Below, piece by piece: positions 41,862-50,598 of a DNA stretch of 64,000 bases. Each line of letters opens with the position of its first letter. The stretch's first letter is position 1. The DNA lies in assembly GCF_002080455.1 (NCBI RefSeq), contig NZ_CP020555.1:6484501-6548500 (forward strand), read 5' to 3'. The DNA comes from Streptomyces sp. Sge12 (GTDB lineage Bacteria; Actinomycetota; Actinomycetes; Streptomycetales; Streptomycetaceae). The notes below the pieces were generated by a model, which saw only the letters and a list, made by a program, of their open reading frames with translations, did not search any database and was not told the DNA's origin. A program made the position numbers and the translations under genes.

Positions 41862-43484
41862 CTAAGGGGCGTCGGCCGGGACCTCCGGGGCGCCCAGGGC
41901 CGAGCCCTGCGCCGGCGGGTGTCCCTGGAGCGGCTTGTCCGGCGCGCCGTGGTCGCGCCCACCGCCCCCGCCCGGCGCGGGCCGCCCCGGCAGCAGCTCC
42001 AGCACGGCCTGGCGGTACGCCGGCTGCGCGGCCTCGTCGTACGGGTCCGGGGTGGCGGGCACCTGGAGCCGGTGCACGGGCCCGGTGCCGAGCCGGGCGT
42101 ACCCGCGTCCCGGCGGCACCTGGGCCGTCGGGGTGGTGTGCGGCGGCAGTCCCAGTACGTCCGCGACCTGCTGGACGGCGGCGGGCCCGAGGACGACGCG
42201 GGCACGGGTGTGCTGCCAGACGGCGTCGTGGAGCAGCTCCAGGTGCCCGAACTGCTCGGCCACCACCACCGTGACGTGCGCGGGCCGTCCGTGCCGCAGC
42301 GGCACCTGCAACTGGGCCAGCGGGTCGGGGCCGCCCTCGGCGACGGAGAGGTGGGCCAGCACGGTCGGCTGGTCCAGCAGGATCCACAGCGGCCGCCGGG
42401 TGTCCTCGGGCGCCGGCCGGCCGACCTCCCGGGCCCGGTGGGTGGCGATGAGCCGCCGTTCGGTCTCCTGCGCGGCCCATTCCAGCGTGGCCTGCGCCCC
42501 GGTCGGCCCGCACTCCACGGCGAGGACGCCGCTGCGGCCGGCCAGGCATGCGTACTCGCCGCTGCCGCCGCCGTCGACGATCAGTACGTCGCCCCCGTGG
42601 CGCAGGGCCTGGAGGGCGACGGAGCGCAGCAGGGTGGAGGTGCCGCTGCCGGGCTGGCCGACGGCCAGCAGGTGGGGTTCGGTGGAGCGGGGCCCGGTGC
42701 GCCAGATCACGGGCGGTACGTCGCGGGGCTCGTCGCCCTCCTGGACGGGCAGGGTGCGCTGCACGCTGCCGGCGTCGGTGAAGCCGAGTACGGTCTCGCC
42801 GGGCGAGGTGACGAACGGCTGGGCGGCGATGCCCGTCGGCAGCGCCGCCAGCACCTTGAGGTCGAGCTGGTTGCCCTCCTCGTCCCAGTCGAAGAGATAC
42901 TCCCGTCCGCGCCCGGACTTGGCGTGCAGCAGTGCCTCGATCCGGGCCCGTGAGGTGGCCTCGCCGTCGGTGAAGTAGGCCGGGTAGCGGATGTGGAGCC
43001 GGGTGATGCGGCCCGCCTCGTCGAACTCGTAGCCGCTGAAGGCCTTGTCCCAGTCCCCGCCGTGGGCGAAGAGCGGATTCGGGTCCTCCGGGATGGAGAA
43101 GTACGGCACGAGGGCTTCGTAGAGGGAGCCGAGCCGTTCGGTCTCGGCATCGCTCGGTCCGGTCTTCGCCGGGGTGCGGTCGCGTCCGTACCAGGCCGCC
43201 GCCGCCATGAGGGTGATCAGGGCGAGGGGCGGGCCGTAGGGGACGAGCGCGACCACGAGGACGCAGGCGGCCCCCAGGAACAGCGCGGGACCACGCTTGT
43301 CCTTGGGGGTCTCGGACCACCGGCGCCGCCCGGCCGCGGCCAGGATGCGCAGGCCGCGTCCGATGACGAGGAGCGGATGGAGGACGTCCGTGGCACTGTC
43401 GGCGGCCGTGCGAGCGAGGTCGCGGCCCCGGGACAGCGACACGGTGCCGCTGCTGAGGATGCGGGGAAGTGGGCGCCGGGCCAC
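41862..43484 (-). CDS. sffA: SffA, SpoIIIE/FtsK-like sporulation septum protein
   Basis: The 540-aa protein has a hydrophobic segment pair (about 67 to 95), a globular domain, and then a P-loop domain with AVGQPGSGTSTLLRSVALQ (Walker A about 270-278) and PLWILLDQPTVL as Walker B. The canonical GxxGxGKS/T lysine is replaced: GQPGSGTST has Thr where Lys is expected, so ATP hydrolysis is doubtful. It lies directly downstream of smeA, as in S. coelicolor, where SmeA brings SffA to sporulation septa and the pair affects spore chromosome segregation. The C-terminal tail is Gly/Pro-rich. Confidence 0.85.
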   Translation of the reverse strand: MARRPLPRILSSGTVSLSRGRDLARTAADSATDVLHPLLVIGRGLRILAAAGRRRWSETPKDKRGPALFLGAACVLVVALVPYGPPLALITLMAAAAWYGRDRTPAKTGPSDAETERLGSLYEALVPYFSIPEDPNPLFAHGGDWDKAFSGYEFDEAGRITRLHIRYPAYFTDGEATSRARIEALLHAKSGRGREYLFDWDEEGNQLDLKVLAALPTGIAAQPFVTSPGETVLGFTDAGSVQRTLPVQEGDEPRDVPPVIWRTGPRSTEPHLLAVGQPGSGTSTLLRSVALQALRHGGDVLIVDGGGSGEYACLAGRSGVLAVECGPTGAQATLEWAAQETERRLIATHRAREVGRPAPEDTRRPLWILLDQPTVLAHLSVAEGGPDPLAQLQVPLRHGRPAHVTVVVAEQFGHLELLHDAVWQHTRARVVLGPAAVQQVADVLGLPPHTTPTAQVPPGRGYARLGTGPVHRLQVPATPDPYDEAAQPAYRQAVLELLPGRPAPGGGGGRDHGAPDKPLQGHPPAQGSALGAPEVPADAP

Positions 43485-43553
43485 GGGCGTCTCCTGGAGT
43501 TGTGGGTGTGACGGTGATTCGGGTGTCGCTGGCGTCGCTGTGTGATGGCCGGG

Positions 43554-43748
43554 CTAGAGCTTGATCCCGCCGAGCAGGCTCGCGAGGCTCGCGGTGCTCG
43601 CCGTGATGCTCGGGGCGATGGCGGAGCCGGCGAGGAAGAAGCCGAAGAGCGAGCAGACGAACGCGTGCGTCAGCTTCATCCCGTCCTTCTTGAAGAAGAG
43701 GAAGCAGATGATGCCGAGCAGGACCACGCCTGAGATGGACAGAACCAT
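43554..43748 (-). CDS. smeA: SmeA, small sporulation membrane protein
   Basis: The 64-aa protein has two hydrophobic helices (about 3 to 20 and 27 to 50) around a short KKDG loop. In S. coelicolor SmeA of similar length targets SffA to septa. AGGAGA upstream of the ATG at 43748 is a good ribosome binding site. The sffA gene follows after 69 bases. The upstream 329-base gap (43749-44077) should hold its sporulation-specific promoter, but I found no certain WhiG-type or SigF-type boxes. Confidence 0.87.
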   Translation of the reverse strand: MVLSISGVVLLGIICFLFFKKDGMKLTHAFVCSLFGFFLAGSAIAPSITASTASLASLLGGIKL

Positions 43749-44077
43749 GAGGTTTTCTCCTGGTGGGTGGGGACAGTCACCATCAGTTGTTCCAGGCTCA
43801 CAGGAAGTATCAATGCGACAAAAGGTGCATACGGGTGAATTCGCGGGTTTTTCACTTGACCGGCTCAGCCCGGCTGGCGCGCCCGGCGCAGGGTGGGTCG
43901 AGGCCGATCATTGCCTCGGCCCGACCCGGACATGTGCAGGCCAGGGCGCTACTCTGGCGATTCACCCGTACGGACGCAGTGCCGTGCACCCCCCTGCCCG
44001 CCCGGCCCCGGCCGGGTCCTCGCTGTCGCGACGGGCGGGTGGACCATGTCAGCAACGAGTGAAAGGCGGTACGAACC

Positions 44078-44500
44078 ATGAGCGAGCACGCCGCGGAGGG
44101 CTCCGGTTCCCAGGGCGTCCCCGACGAGGACGTCATCGAGCTGGCAACCAAGATCTTCGACCTCGCCCGCCAGGGTGAGACCGAGACGCTCACCGCCTAC
44201 CTGGACGCAGGCGTCCCGGCGAACCTCACCAACGACCGCGGCGACACCCTCGTCATGCTCGCCGCCTACCACGGCCACGCCGACGCCGTGTCCGCCCTGC
44301 TGGCCCGCGGCGCCGAGGCCGACCGCGCCAACGACCGCGGCCAGACCCCGCTCGCCGGTGCGGTCTTCAAGGGCGAGGAGGCCGTCATCCGCGCCCTGCT
44401 CGCCGGAGGGGCCGACCCGAACGCCGGAACTCCTTCCGCCGTGGACACGGCGCGCATGTTCGCCAAGGCCGACCTGCTGGAACTTTTCGGAGCCAAGTAG
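44078..44500 (+). CDS. Ankyrin repeat protein
   Basis: The 140-aa cytoplasmic protein has about three ankyrin repeats (residues about 32 to 125): TETLTAYLDAGVPANLTNDRGDTLVMLAAYHGH, then ADAVSALLARGAEADRANDRGQTPLAGAV, then EEAVIRALLAGGADPN. It presumably mediates a protein contact, and no partner is evident. The ATG at 44078 follows GAAAGGCGG. It is divergent from smeA across a 329-base gap. Confidence 0.93.
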   Translation: MSEHAAEGSGSQGVPDEDVIELATKIFDLARQGETETLTAYLDAGVPANLTNDRGDTLVMLAAYHGHADAVSALLARGAEADRANDRGQTPLAGAVFKGEEAVIRALLAGGADPNAGTPSAVDTARMFAKADLLELFGAK

Positions 44501-44727
44501 TCCGGTTTTGCCTCGGATCCGGCCCGGCCCGCGCACATCCCGACCTCACAGGTTGGTCACGGCGGCCATAAATGTGGTCGCGGCGCACAAACCGCCTGGG
44601 TCATCATGGCGTCGGATTCGATTCGCGAGCACGGGGGACGGGCAGAAGCGGGCGAGCGAGACACGAAGGGTGTGCGAGGCCGGCCCGGCCTCCATGATCA
44701 CGAAGCACCGACGAGAGTGAGAAGGCA

Positions 44728-44790
44728 ATGGTCTACATCGAGCGGAACATGACGGCGGACGTCCTCACATGCTGTTACGCGGCCCTGTGA
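44728..44790 (+). CDS. Possible 20-codon leader ORF before the HEAT gene
   Basis: An ATG at 44728, preceded by GAGAAGG, opens a 20-codon frame (MVYIERNMTADVLTCCYAAL) that ends 46 bases before the HEAT-repeat gene. The ribosome binding site and spacing are good, and the peptide has a Cys-Cys pair. It may be a translated leader or chance. The rest of the 336-base gap (44501-44836) shows no other gene. Confidence 0.4.
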   Translation: MVYIERNMTADVLTCCYAAL

Positions 44791-44836
44791 ATCCCGATTC
44801 CCGGTTGCGTCCCCAGCTTGATTTGAGGCCATTCCC

Positions 44837-46234
44837 ATGTTCGAACCAGTCATAGCACCGAGCGGTACCCTGCTCGGGCTCCTTCAGCGGGGCCGCGGCG
44901 ACGGCACGCTGCACGCACTCGCGGCACCCAGGGCGGAGGCCCTCGAGGCCCTCAACCAGTGCGTGCTCCGCGATCCGCGCCAGGACTGGCAGGTCGAGAA
45001 CCGCTCCTTGTACTACGCCCGGCTCTACCTGGACCTCGCCGGTCCGCTGGGCGAGATCGAGGCCCACCTCTTCAGCGCCGACGACCTCGTCGACGAGGAG
45101 GACCACCGCACGGGCCTCGCCCTGTCCGTCCTGGGCCACCTGGCCTCGTACGGCCGCGACGACGCGCTCATGCTGCTGCGCCGGTACGCGGCCTCCGGGG
45201 CGAACTGGGCCTGGGCCCTCGACGAGCTCGCCCTGCGCGACGACGACGAAGGCCTGCGGTCCCTGGCCGCGGCCGTCCTCGCCCGCTTCCCCGCCACGGC
45301 GGAGGGCGAGGCGCGGCTGGCCGCCGCCGTCCGCGACGCCTACGAGCCCCGCCCGTGGTGCCTGTGGGAGGAGACCCCCCAGTACGGGGAGCGCCTGCGC
45401 GCCGCCCGCCAGCAGGGCTCCTTCGACCGCTGGCAGCGCCAGATGAGCCCGAGCGGGCCCCGGCCCGGCTGGGGCGTCCAGGCCGTCTTCGACTGGGCCG
45501 CCGACGGCCTGCGCCGCGGCACCCCGCTGCACGTCCCCGCAGCCCGCTGCCTGGCCGCCGTGGCCCAGCCCGAGGACCGCTCCGCGATCCTCGCGGCCGC
45601 CGCCGGCGCCGACGGCGAGGCCGCCAGGGCCACCGCCCTGCACCACCTGGTCCTCGCCGAACCGGACAACCCGGCCGTACTGGACCTCATCGAAGCCGCC
45701 GCCGACGAGCCCGCCGTGGCCGCCTACGAGCGCATGTGCGGCCCCGACGCCGTCGAACGGGCCCGACGCTGGGTCCACCGCCCCGACGCCCTCGGTGAGG
45801 CCGCCGCGGCCACCCTCGCCGCGCGCGGCGGAGCCGAGGACGCCGTCCTGGTCCTGGGCGCCCTGCGGTCCACGGTCCGCGGCGCGGGCCCGGACACCCG
45901 GCGCCTGTTCGCCCTGGTGGACGGGGCCGGCCGGCTCGCCATCAGCTGCGCGGCCCCCGTGCTGCGCCACATCTACCGCGAGACGGCCTCGTCCCACCTG
46001 CGCGGCCGGGCCGCCCGGGCCCTGGCCAGCACCGACCCCACCTTCGCGGCGGGCTTCGCCGTCGAATGCCTCTGGGACTGTGAGGAGACCACCCGCGAGG
46101 TGGCCGCCCACCACGCCGAGACGGCCGACGCCCGCGTGGCACCCCGACTGCGCCGCCTGGCCACCGACCCGGCCGAGGAGGAGGACGTCCAGTCGGCCGT
46201 CCGCAGCCGCATCGCCCCGGAGTCCGCTGTGTAG
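44837..46234 (+). CDS. HEAT/armadillo-repeat protein
   Basis: The 465-aa protein is soluble and almost all helical, with repeated pairs such as AAARCLAAVAQPEDRSAILAAA and HLRGRAARALASTDPTFAAGFAVECLWD. HEAT-type repeats are scattered from about 60 to 450. It has no catalytic motif and probably serves as a scaffold. The small frame at 44728 may be translated ahead of it. A strong terminator follows 26 bases after the stop. Confidence 0.82.
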   Translation: MFEPVIAPSGTLLGLLQRGRGDGTLHALAAPRAEALEALNQCVLRDPRQDWQVENRSLYYARLYLDLAGPLGEIEAHLFSADDLVDEEDHRTGLALSVLGHLASYGRDDALMLLRRYAASGANWAWALDELALRDDDEGLRSLAAAVLARFPATAEGEARLAAAVRDAYEPRPWCLWEETPQYGERLRAARQQGSFDRWQRQMSPSGPRPGWGVQAVFDWAADGLRRGTPLHVPAARCLAAVAQPEDRSAILAAAAGADGEAARATALHHLVLAEPDNPAVLDLIEAAADEPAVAAYERMCGPDAVERARRWVHRPDALGEAAAATLAARGGAEDAVLVLGALRSTVRGAGPDTRRLFALVDGAGRLAISCAAPVLRHIYRETASSHLRGRAARALASTDPTFAAGFAVECLWDCEETTREVAAHHAETADARVAPRLRRLATDPAEEEDVQSAVRSRIAPESAV

Positions 46235-46260
46235 CCCCGCCGGCCCCCACCACCACGCGC

Positions 46261-46298
46261 CTCGGCCCGGCCCCCTGACACGAGGGGGCCGGGCCGAG
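46261..46298. terminator. Bidirectional terminator between the HEAT and pxpC genes
   Basis: A perfect 16-bp stem (46261-46276 with 46283-46298) and a GACACG loop lie between convergent genes. Confidence 0.92.
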
Positions 46299-46423
46299 TG
46301 CTGTGACGGCGTGCGGCCGCGGAGCACAGCCAGGGCGCAAGGGTGGCCTTCGTTCGGCAGGAGTGCGAACGAGAACCCTCGCCTCCCCTCCCACTACGGC
46401 CGGCATCAGCCCCCTCGAACGTT

Positions 46424-47293
46424 TCAGCGGGCCGCCGAGAACCGCACCGGCACCCCCGGCCGGGCCTGGGCCGCCGCGTCCAGGGCCGGGCCCGGCGGGA
46501 CCACGCCCACCACCGGGTAGCCGCCCGTCACCGGGTGATCGGCCAGGAACACCACCGGCAGACCGTCCGGGGGGACCTGGACCGCACCCAGCACCATGCC
46601 CTCGCTCGGCAGCTCGCCCGCCCGGGCGCGGACCAGCGCCGGGCCCGCCTCCGTGCGCAGCCCGATCCGGTTCGACATCGCCGACACCCGGAACGCCGCA
46701 CGCCACAGCCCGGCCAGCGAGGCCCCCGTGAACCAGTCCGCCCGCGGCCCGAGCCGCAGCGGGAGCACCAGCTCCGAAGGCGCCCCCGGCAGCCCGCAGG
46801 CATCCGCCGCCGGAACCGGATCCGGGCCCGCCGCAGCCACCGGCAGGAGCATCCCGGCCGACAGGACCGGCGGCCCGAGGCCCGACAGCAGGTCCGTCGA
46901 GCGACTGCCCAGGACCGGCGGGACGCCCAGGCCGCCCCGCACCGCGACGTAGCTGCGCACTCCCGACTCCGCGCGGCCGACCTCCAGCTCCGCCCCGGCC
47001 GGGAGCCGGACCGGCGCTCCCCAGGCCACCGGGCGCCCGCATACCCGTACCGGACAGGGCGCGCCCGTGACCGCCACGACCGTCGCAGCCAGGGCCCGCA
47101 GCACGACCCCGTCCAGGGTCGTCTCCAGCGCCGCCGCGCCCGGCCCATTGCCCAGCAGCCGGTTGGCCAGCGCGTACGCCGCCGTGTCGAGGGCCCCCGA
47201 GCGCGGGACCCCCAGGTGCGCGTGCCCCGGGCGGCCCCCGTCCTGGACCGTGGTCAGCGCACCCGGCCGCACCACCACCAGCCCCTCAGCCAC
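46424..47293 (-). CDS. pxpC: 5-oxoprolinase subunit C (biotin-dependent carboxyltransferase family)
   Basis: The 289-aa subunit works with PxpB to phosphorylate and activate 5-oxoproline for PxpA. The family start is clear (VVRPGALTTVQDGGRPGHAHLGVPRSGALD). VRSYVAVRGGLGVPPVLGSRSTD and the C-terminal HPVTGGYPVVGVV are also typical. It overlaps the end of pxpB by eight bases and is the last gene of the operon. Confidence 0.95.
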   Translation of the reverse strand: MAEGLVVVRPGALTTVQDGGRPGHAHLGVPRSGALDTAAYALANRLLGNGPGAAALETTLDGVVLRALAATVVAVTGAPCPVRVCGRPVAWGAPVRLPAGAELEVGRAESGVRSYVAVRGGLGVPPVLGSRSTDLLSGLGPPVLSAGMLLPVAAAGPDPVPAADACGLPGAPSELVLPLRLGPRADWFTGASLAGLWRAAFRVSAMSNRIGLRTEAGPALVRARAGELPSEGMVLGAVQVPPDGLPVVFLADHPVTGGYPVVGVVPPGPALDAAAQARPGVPVRFSAAR

Positions 47294-47909
47294 GGCCGTC
47301 GCCCTCCGTGAAGCGGACCCGGACCCCGGGCGCGAACAGCGCCGCCGGCTCCCGCTCCGGGTCCCAGAGCACCGCGTCCGTGGAGCCGATCAGCTGCCAG
47401 CCGCCGGGGGAGGAGCGCGGATACACCCCCGCGTACTCCCCGGCCAGCGCCAGCGAGCCCGCCGGGACGGCCGCACGGGGCGACTCCCGCCGCGGCAGGT
47501 GGAAACGCTCCGGCAGGCCCGTCAGGTAGCCGAAGCCCGGCGCGAATCCGCAGAAGGCCACCCGGAATTCGATGGCTCCGACGATCTTCGGCACCTCCTG
47601 CGGGGTCACCCCCCACCGCCGGGCCACCTCCGCGAGGTCCGGGCCGTCGTACCGCACCGGGACCGTCACCAGCGGCCCCTGCGCCCGCGCGAGCGGCGGT
47701 ACCTCCCACCGTGCGATCCGGGCACCCAGCGAGGCCGGATCCCCCACCCCGTCCAGCAGGACCGTTCGCGCGGCCGGCACGAGGTCCCGTACGGGCCCCA
47801 GCTCGCCCGCGTCCCGGCGGCGCAGCAGCTCGGCATGGAGCGCGGCGACCTGCTCCGCCGAGTCCAGCTCGATCAGCAGCGCCTCGCCGCCCACCACCAG
47901 GGTCCTCAC
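47286..47909 (-). CDS. pxpB: 5-oxoprolinase subunit B (kinase/allophanate hydrolase subunit 1)
   Basis: The 207-aa protein of the carboxyltransferase C/D family has VPVRYDGPDLAEVARRWGVTPQEV and VAFCGFAPGFGYLTGLPERFHLPRR, both conserved in PxpB. I chose the GTG at 47909 (VRTLVVGGEALL), which overlaps the pxpA stop by four bases. With PxpC it forms the ATP-dependent half of 5-oxoprolinase. Confidence 0.95.
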   Translation of the reverse strand: MRTLVVGGEALLIELDSAEQVAALHAELLRRRDAGELGPVRDLVPAARTVLLDGVGDPASLGARIARWEVPPLARAQGPLVTVPVRYDGPDLAEVARRWGVTPQEVPKIVGAIEFRVAFCGFAPGFGYLTGLPERFHLPRRESPRAAVPAGSLALAGEYAGVYPRSSPGGWQLIGSTDAVLWDPEREPAALFAPGVRVRFTEGDGRG

Positions 47910-48700
47910 GCGAAGGCCTCCACCCGCACCCCGGCCGCGCCCAGCGCCTCGCGGACCCGGCGGGCGAGAACGGCCGCCCCCGGGGTGTCCCCGTGCAGGC
48001 ACAGCGAGCGCGCGGCCACCTCGACCTCGGCCCCGCCCGCGGCCGCCACCGTCCCCTCGGCGGCCATCCGGACGGCCCGCGCCACGACCGCGTCCGGGTC
48101 GTGCAGCACGGCGCCCGGCTCGCCGCGCGGCACCAGCGTCCCGGCAGGCGTGTAGGCACGGTCGGCGAAGGCCTCCGGTACGGGCGCCAGCCCGGCCTCC
48201 GCGGCGGCGGCGAGCAGCAGCGACCCGGGCAGCCCGAGGACGGGCAGGCCCCCGGTGGCACCGGACCCGGCCGCCAGCCGGACGCCCGCGACCACCGCGG
48301 CGGCCTGGTCGGCGTCGTGCACGGTGCGGTTGTAGAGCGCGCCGTGCGGTTTCACGTAGGACACCCGGGAGCCGGCCGCCCGGGCGAACACCTCCAGGGC
48401 CCCGATCTGGTAGGCCACCTCGTCAGCGAGTTCGCCGGGCGGCACGTCCATGGAGCGCCGCCCGAAGCCGGCCAGATCGCGGTAGGACACCTGCGCACCG
48501 ATCCGTACCCCCCGCTCCGCGGCCAGCTCGCAGACGCGGCGCATGATGGACGGGTCCCCGGCGTGGAAGCCGCAGGCGACATTGGCGCTCGTCACCACGG
48601 ACAGCAGGGCCTCGTCGTCGGTGAGCGTCCAGCGTCCGAAGCCCTCACCGAGGTCGGCGTTGAGGTCGATCACGGGAGCGGATGCGATCATGGAAGCCAT
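47906..48700 (-). CDS. pxpA: 5-oxoprolinase subunit A (LamB/YcsF family)
   Basis: The 264-aa hydrolytic subunit opens the 5-oxoproline ring to glutamate. Hallmarks are DLNADLGEGFG, SANVACGFHAGDP and VKPHGALYN, followed by AFADRAYTPAGTLVPR and LCLHGDTPGA. The ATG at 48700 is preferred; the ATG at 48691 is also possible, while a longer upstream frame lacks a ribosome binding site. It is the first gene of pxpABC and clears 5-oxoproline formed by damage to glutamine and glutamate. Confidence 0.95.
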   Translation of the reverse strand: MASMIASAPVIDLNADLGEGFGRWTLTDDEALLSVVTSANVACGFHAGDPSIMRRVCELAAERGVRIGAQVSYRDLAGFGRRSMDVPPGELADEVAYQIGALEVFARAAGSRVSYVKPHGALYNRTVHDADQAAAVVAGVRLAAGSGATGGLPVLGLPGSLLLAAAAEAGLAPVPEAFADRAYTPAGTLVPRGEPGAVLHDPDAVVARAVRMAAEGTVAAAGGAEVEVAARSLCLHGDTPGAAVLARRVREALGAAGVRVEAFA

Positions 48701-48800
48701 GCGCCGAGCGTAGAGCAGGGGGCCGGCCCCGAGGCCGGGGACGATCCGGCCGAACCATGCCGTTTGGGATGTTGTCAGCAACAGGACCTAGTCTTTGTCC

Positions 48801-50306
48801 GTGACTCTCCCTGCCCCGGCGAAGACCCTTCCGTCCCCGGCGCCGGGCCCGGCCGCCGACGAGGGCCTGGCCCGGCGGCTGCGCGCCCTCGCCTGCACCG
48901 CCCCGCTGCACGACCTCGACGTCCGCAAGGCCAATCTGGCCGGCGAGTACGGGGTCTACGCGATGGCGGAGGTCGCGCTGGCCGCGATCGACCTGGTCAC
49001 CCTCAACATGGACTTCGACACGGGTGCCGACCACGAGCAGATAGTGGCCAGGCTGCTGCCGCGCGTCGCGGCCCAGGCACCGTCCCGCCCGGCGGCCGAG
49101 CACGAGCGGGTGGCCCGCTGGGTCCTGGAGAACCTGATCAACGTCGGCAGCGTGGACCGCGGATTCCGCGCGATCTACGGCACGTTCGGCCCCGACGGCG
49201 TGTACGTCCGCCGGGACTACGACTTCAAGCTCATCGAAGAGGTCCCCGGCCACGGCGGCGTGGTCTACCTGCGCACCACCGACGAGGCCGTCAACGTGCT
49301 GGTCGGCGCCCTCGACACCGACGTCACCAGCGCCCAGATCGCCGCCGAGGTCAAGCTGGAGGTGCTGATCAGCCGCGGGCGGCTGGCGGACGCCCAGCTC
49401 GCCGCCGAACAGGCCCGCTACCGGACCGTCCAGTACGCCGAGACCTTGCGCCGGACCCTGGACGCGACGCGCCGCAACGTCCGGGCGGTGGACTGGCTCC
49501 AGGCCGTGCCCGACATGATCGCCGAGGCCCTGGACCACGTCGCCGACCGCTACCGCCACGAGAACGCGATCCTGACGAACATCCGCAAGGCGCGCGACGA
49601 GGCGGAGGAGCCGGAGAACAAGCGCCGCGCCGCCGAGCTCGTCGACATCGTCAAGGACTGCATCCGCCGGCACACCCAACTCCAGTCCCGATTGCTGGAC
49701 GCCGGCCCGCTGTTCCGCGCCGAACAGGACCGCCAGGCCTTCGCGGCCCCGGCGCCGCGCTCCGGCATCGACCTGTACGGGCAGCTCGTCGCGCCGCTCC
49801 TGCCGCTCCCGCTGGAGCAGGCCGGCCGGGTGACCGCCGCCTTCTTCGCCTCCGGCGCGGGACTGCGCACGCCCGTCTCGGTGCGGGTCGCGGACCTCGT
49901 CGAGATCCTGCTGACCCCGCCGGTGGAGCGCGAGCACCTCGGCGCGGAGATGCCCGAGCCGGACCTCATCGCCACCCCCGACGACAGCCGCTTCAGCGAG
50001 GAGCAGCTCGCCGCCGCGATGGAGCTCCTCGACCTCCCGCACGACGCGCCGCGCCGACTGTCCGGCCTCCTCGCGGAGGCCCGCCGCAGCGACCCGGACC
50101 TGCCGTACCTGGTGGCACTGCTGGCCGTCCACGCGGCGAGCCCGGCCGTCGGCACGGCCTACCGGCAGGGGGAGGAGCGGCTGCTGTTCGCCGTGGACGA
50201 CGGCACGCAGCTCGACGACCCCGAGTTCGGCGGGGCCGACCTCATCGTCGGCACCGCGCTGCTGGACGCCGCCGGCATGGCGGCGGACCGCGCGGAGGCG
50301 GCATGA
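48801..50306 (+). CDS. Unrecognised protein 1 of an SMC-like operon (kleisin/MksF-like by position)
   Basis: The 501-aa soluble, mainly helical protein matches no family I recognise. Residues about 25 to 135 form a compact region (LHDLDVRKANLAGEYGVYAMAEVALAAIDL). A region at about 190 to 310 is strongly helical and charged (RKARDEAEEPENKRRAAELVDIVKDC), as in the coiled middle of kleisins such as MksF and MukF. The gene is first in an operon ending with an SMC-like ATPase, the place held by MksF or JetA elsewhere. I chose the GTG at 48801; a TTG two codons upstream is an alternative. The kleisin role is inferred from position and helical content only. Confidence 0.6.
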   Translation: MTLPAPAKTLPSPAPGPAADEGLARRLRALACTAPLHDLDVRKANLAGEYGVYAMAEVALAAIDLVTLNMDFDTGADHEQIVARLLPRVAAQAPSRPAAEHERVARWVLENLINVGSVDRGFRAIYGTFGPDGVYVRRDYDFKLIEEVPGHGGVVYLRTTDEAVNVLVGALDTDVTSAQIAAEVKLEVLISRGRLADAQLAAEQARYRTVQYAETLRRTLDATRRNVRAVDWLQAVPDMIAEALDHVADRYRHENAILTNIRKARDEAEEPENKRRAAELVDIVKDCIRRHTQLQSRLLDAGPLFRAEQDRQAFAAPAPRSGIDLYGQLVAPLLPLPLEQAGRVTAAFFASGAGLRTPVSVRVADLVEILLTPPVEREHLGAEMPEPDLIATPDDSRFSEEQLAAAMELLDLPHDAPRRLSGLLAEARRSDPDLPYLVALLAVHAASPAVGTAYRQGEERLLFAVDDGTQLDDPEFGGADLIVGTALLDAAGMAADRAEAA

Positions 50307-50406
50307 CCGTGCACGAGCCCGCACCGCCGCGCCGGACCGCCTGTTCAGCCCCGCCGGCTCCGCCCTCAGCCCCCCTAGCTCCGCCTTCAGCCCGGCCGGC
50401 TGCGTA

Positions 50407-50520
50407 TTCAGCCTCGCCGGCGTTCGAGGCGCGGGTCCGGGCGGAGCCCGGTGCCCGGCGGAGCCGGGTTTCCCGGGGCGCCGCCCCGGACCCCGCGCCT
50501 CAAACGCCGGCGAGGCTGAA
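50407..50520. repeat. Streptomyces-type intergenic palindromic element inside the operon
   Basis: A long imperfect inverted repeat begins TTCAGCCTCGCCGGCGTT (50407) and ends with AACGCCGGCGAGGCTGAA (50520), with arms of about 45 bases and a GC-rich centre. Degenerate copies of CAGCCCCGCCGGCTCCGCC lie just upstream (50345-50400). Hairpins of this sequence type are dispersed in Streptomyces genomes. It fills most of the 292-base gap between the first two genes of the SMC-like operon. Confidence 0.8.
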
Positions 50521-50598
50521 CAGGCCGACCGCCGCCGCACCGCCACGCGGCACCGCACGCACCGCCCGTACGCCCCGTACCGCCGAGGAGACGCACCC

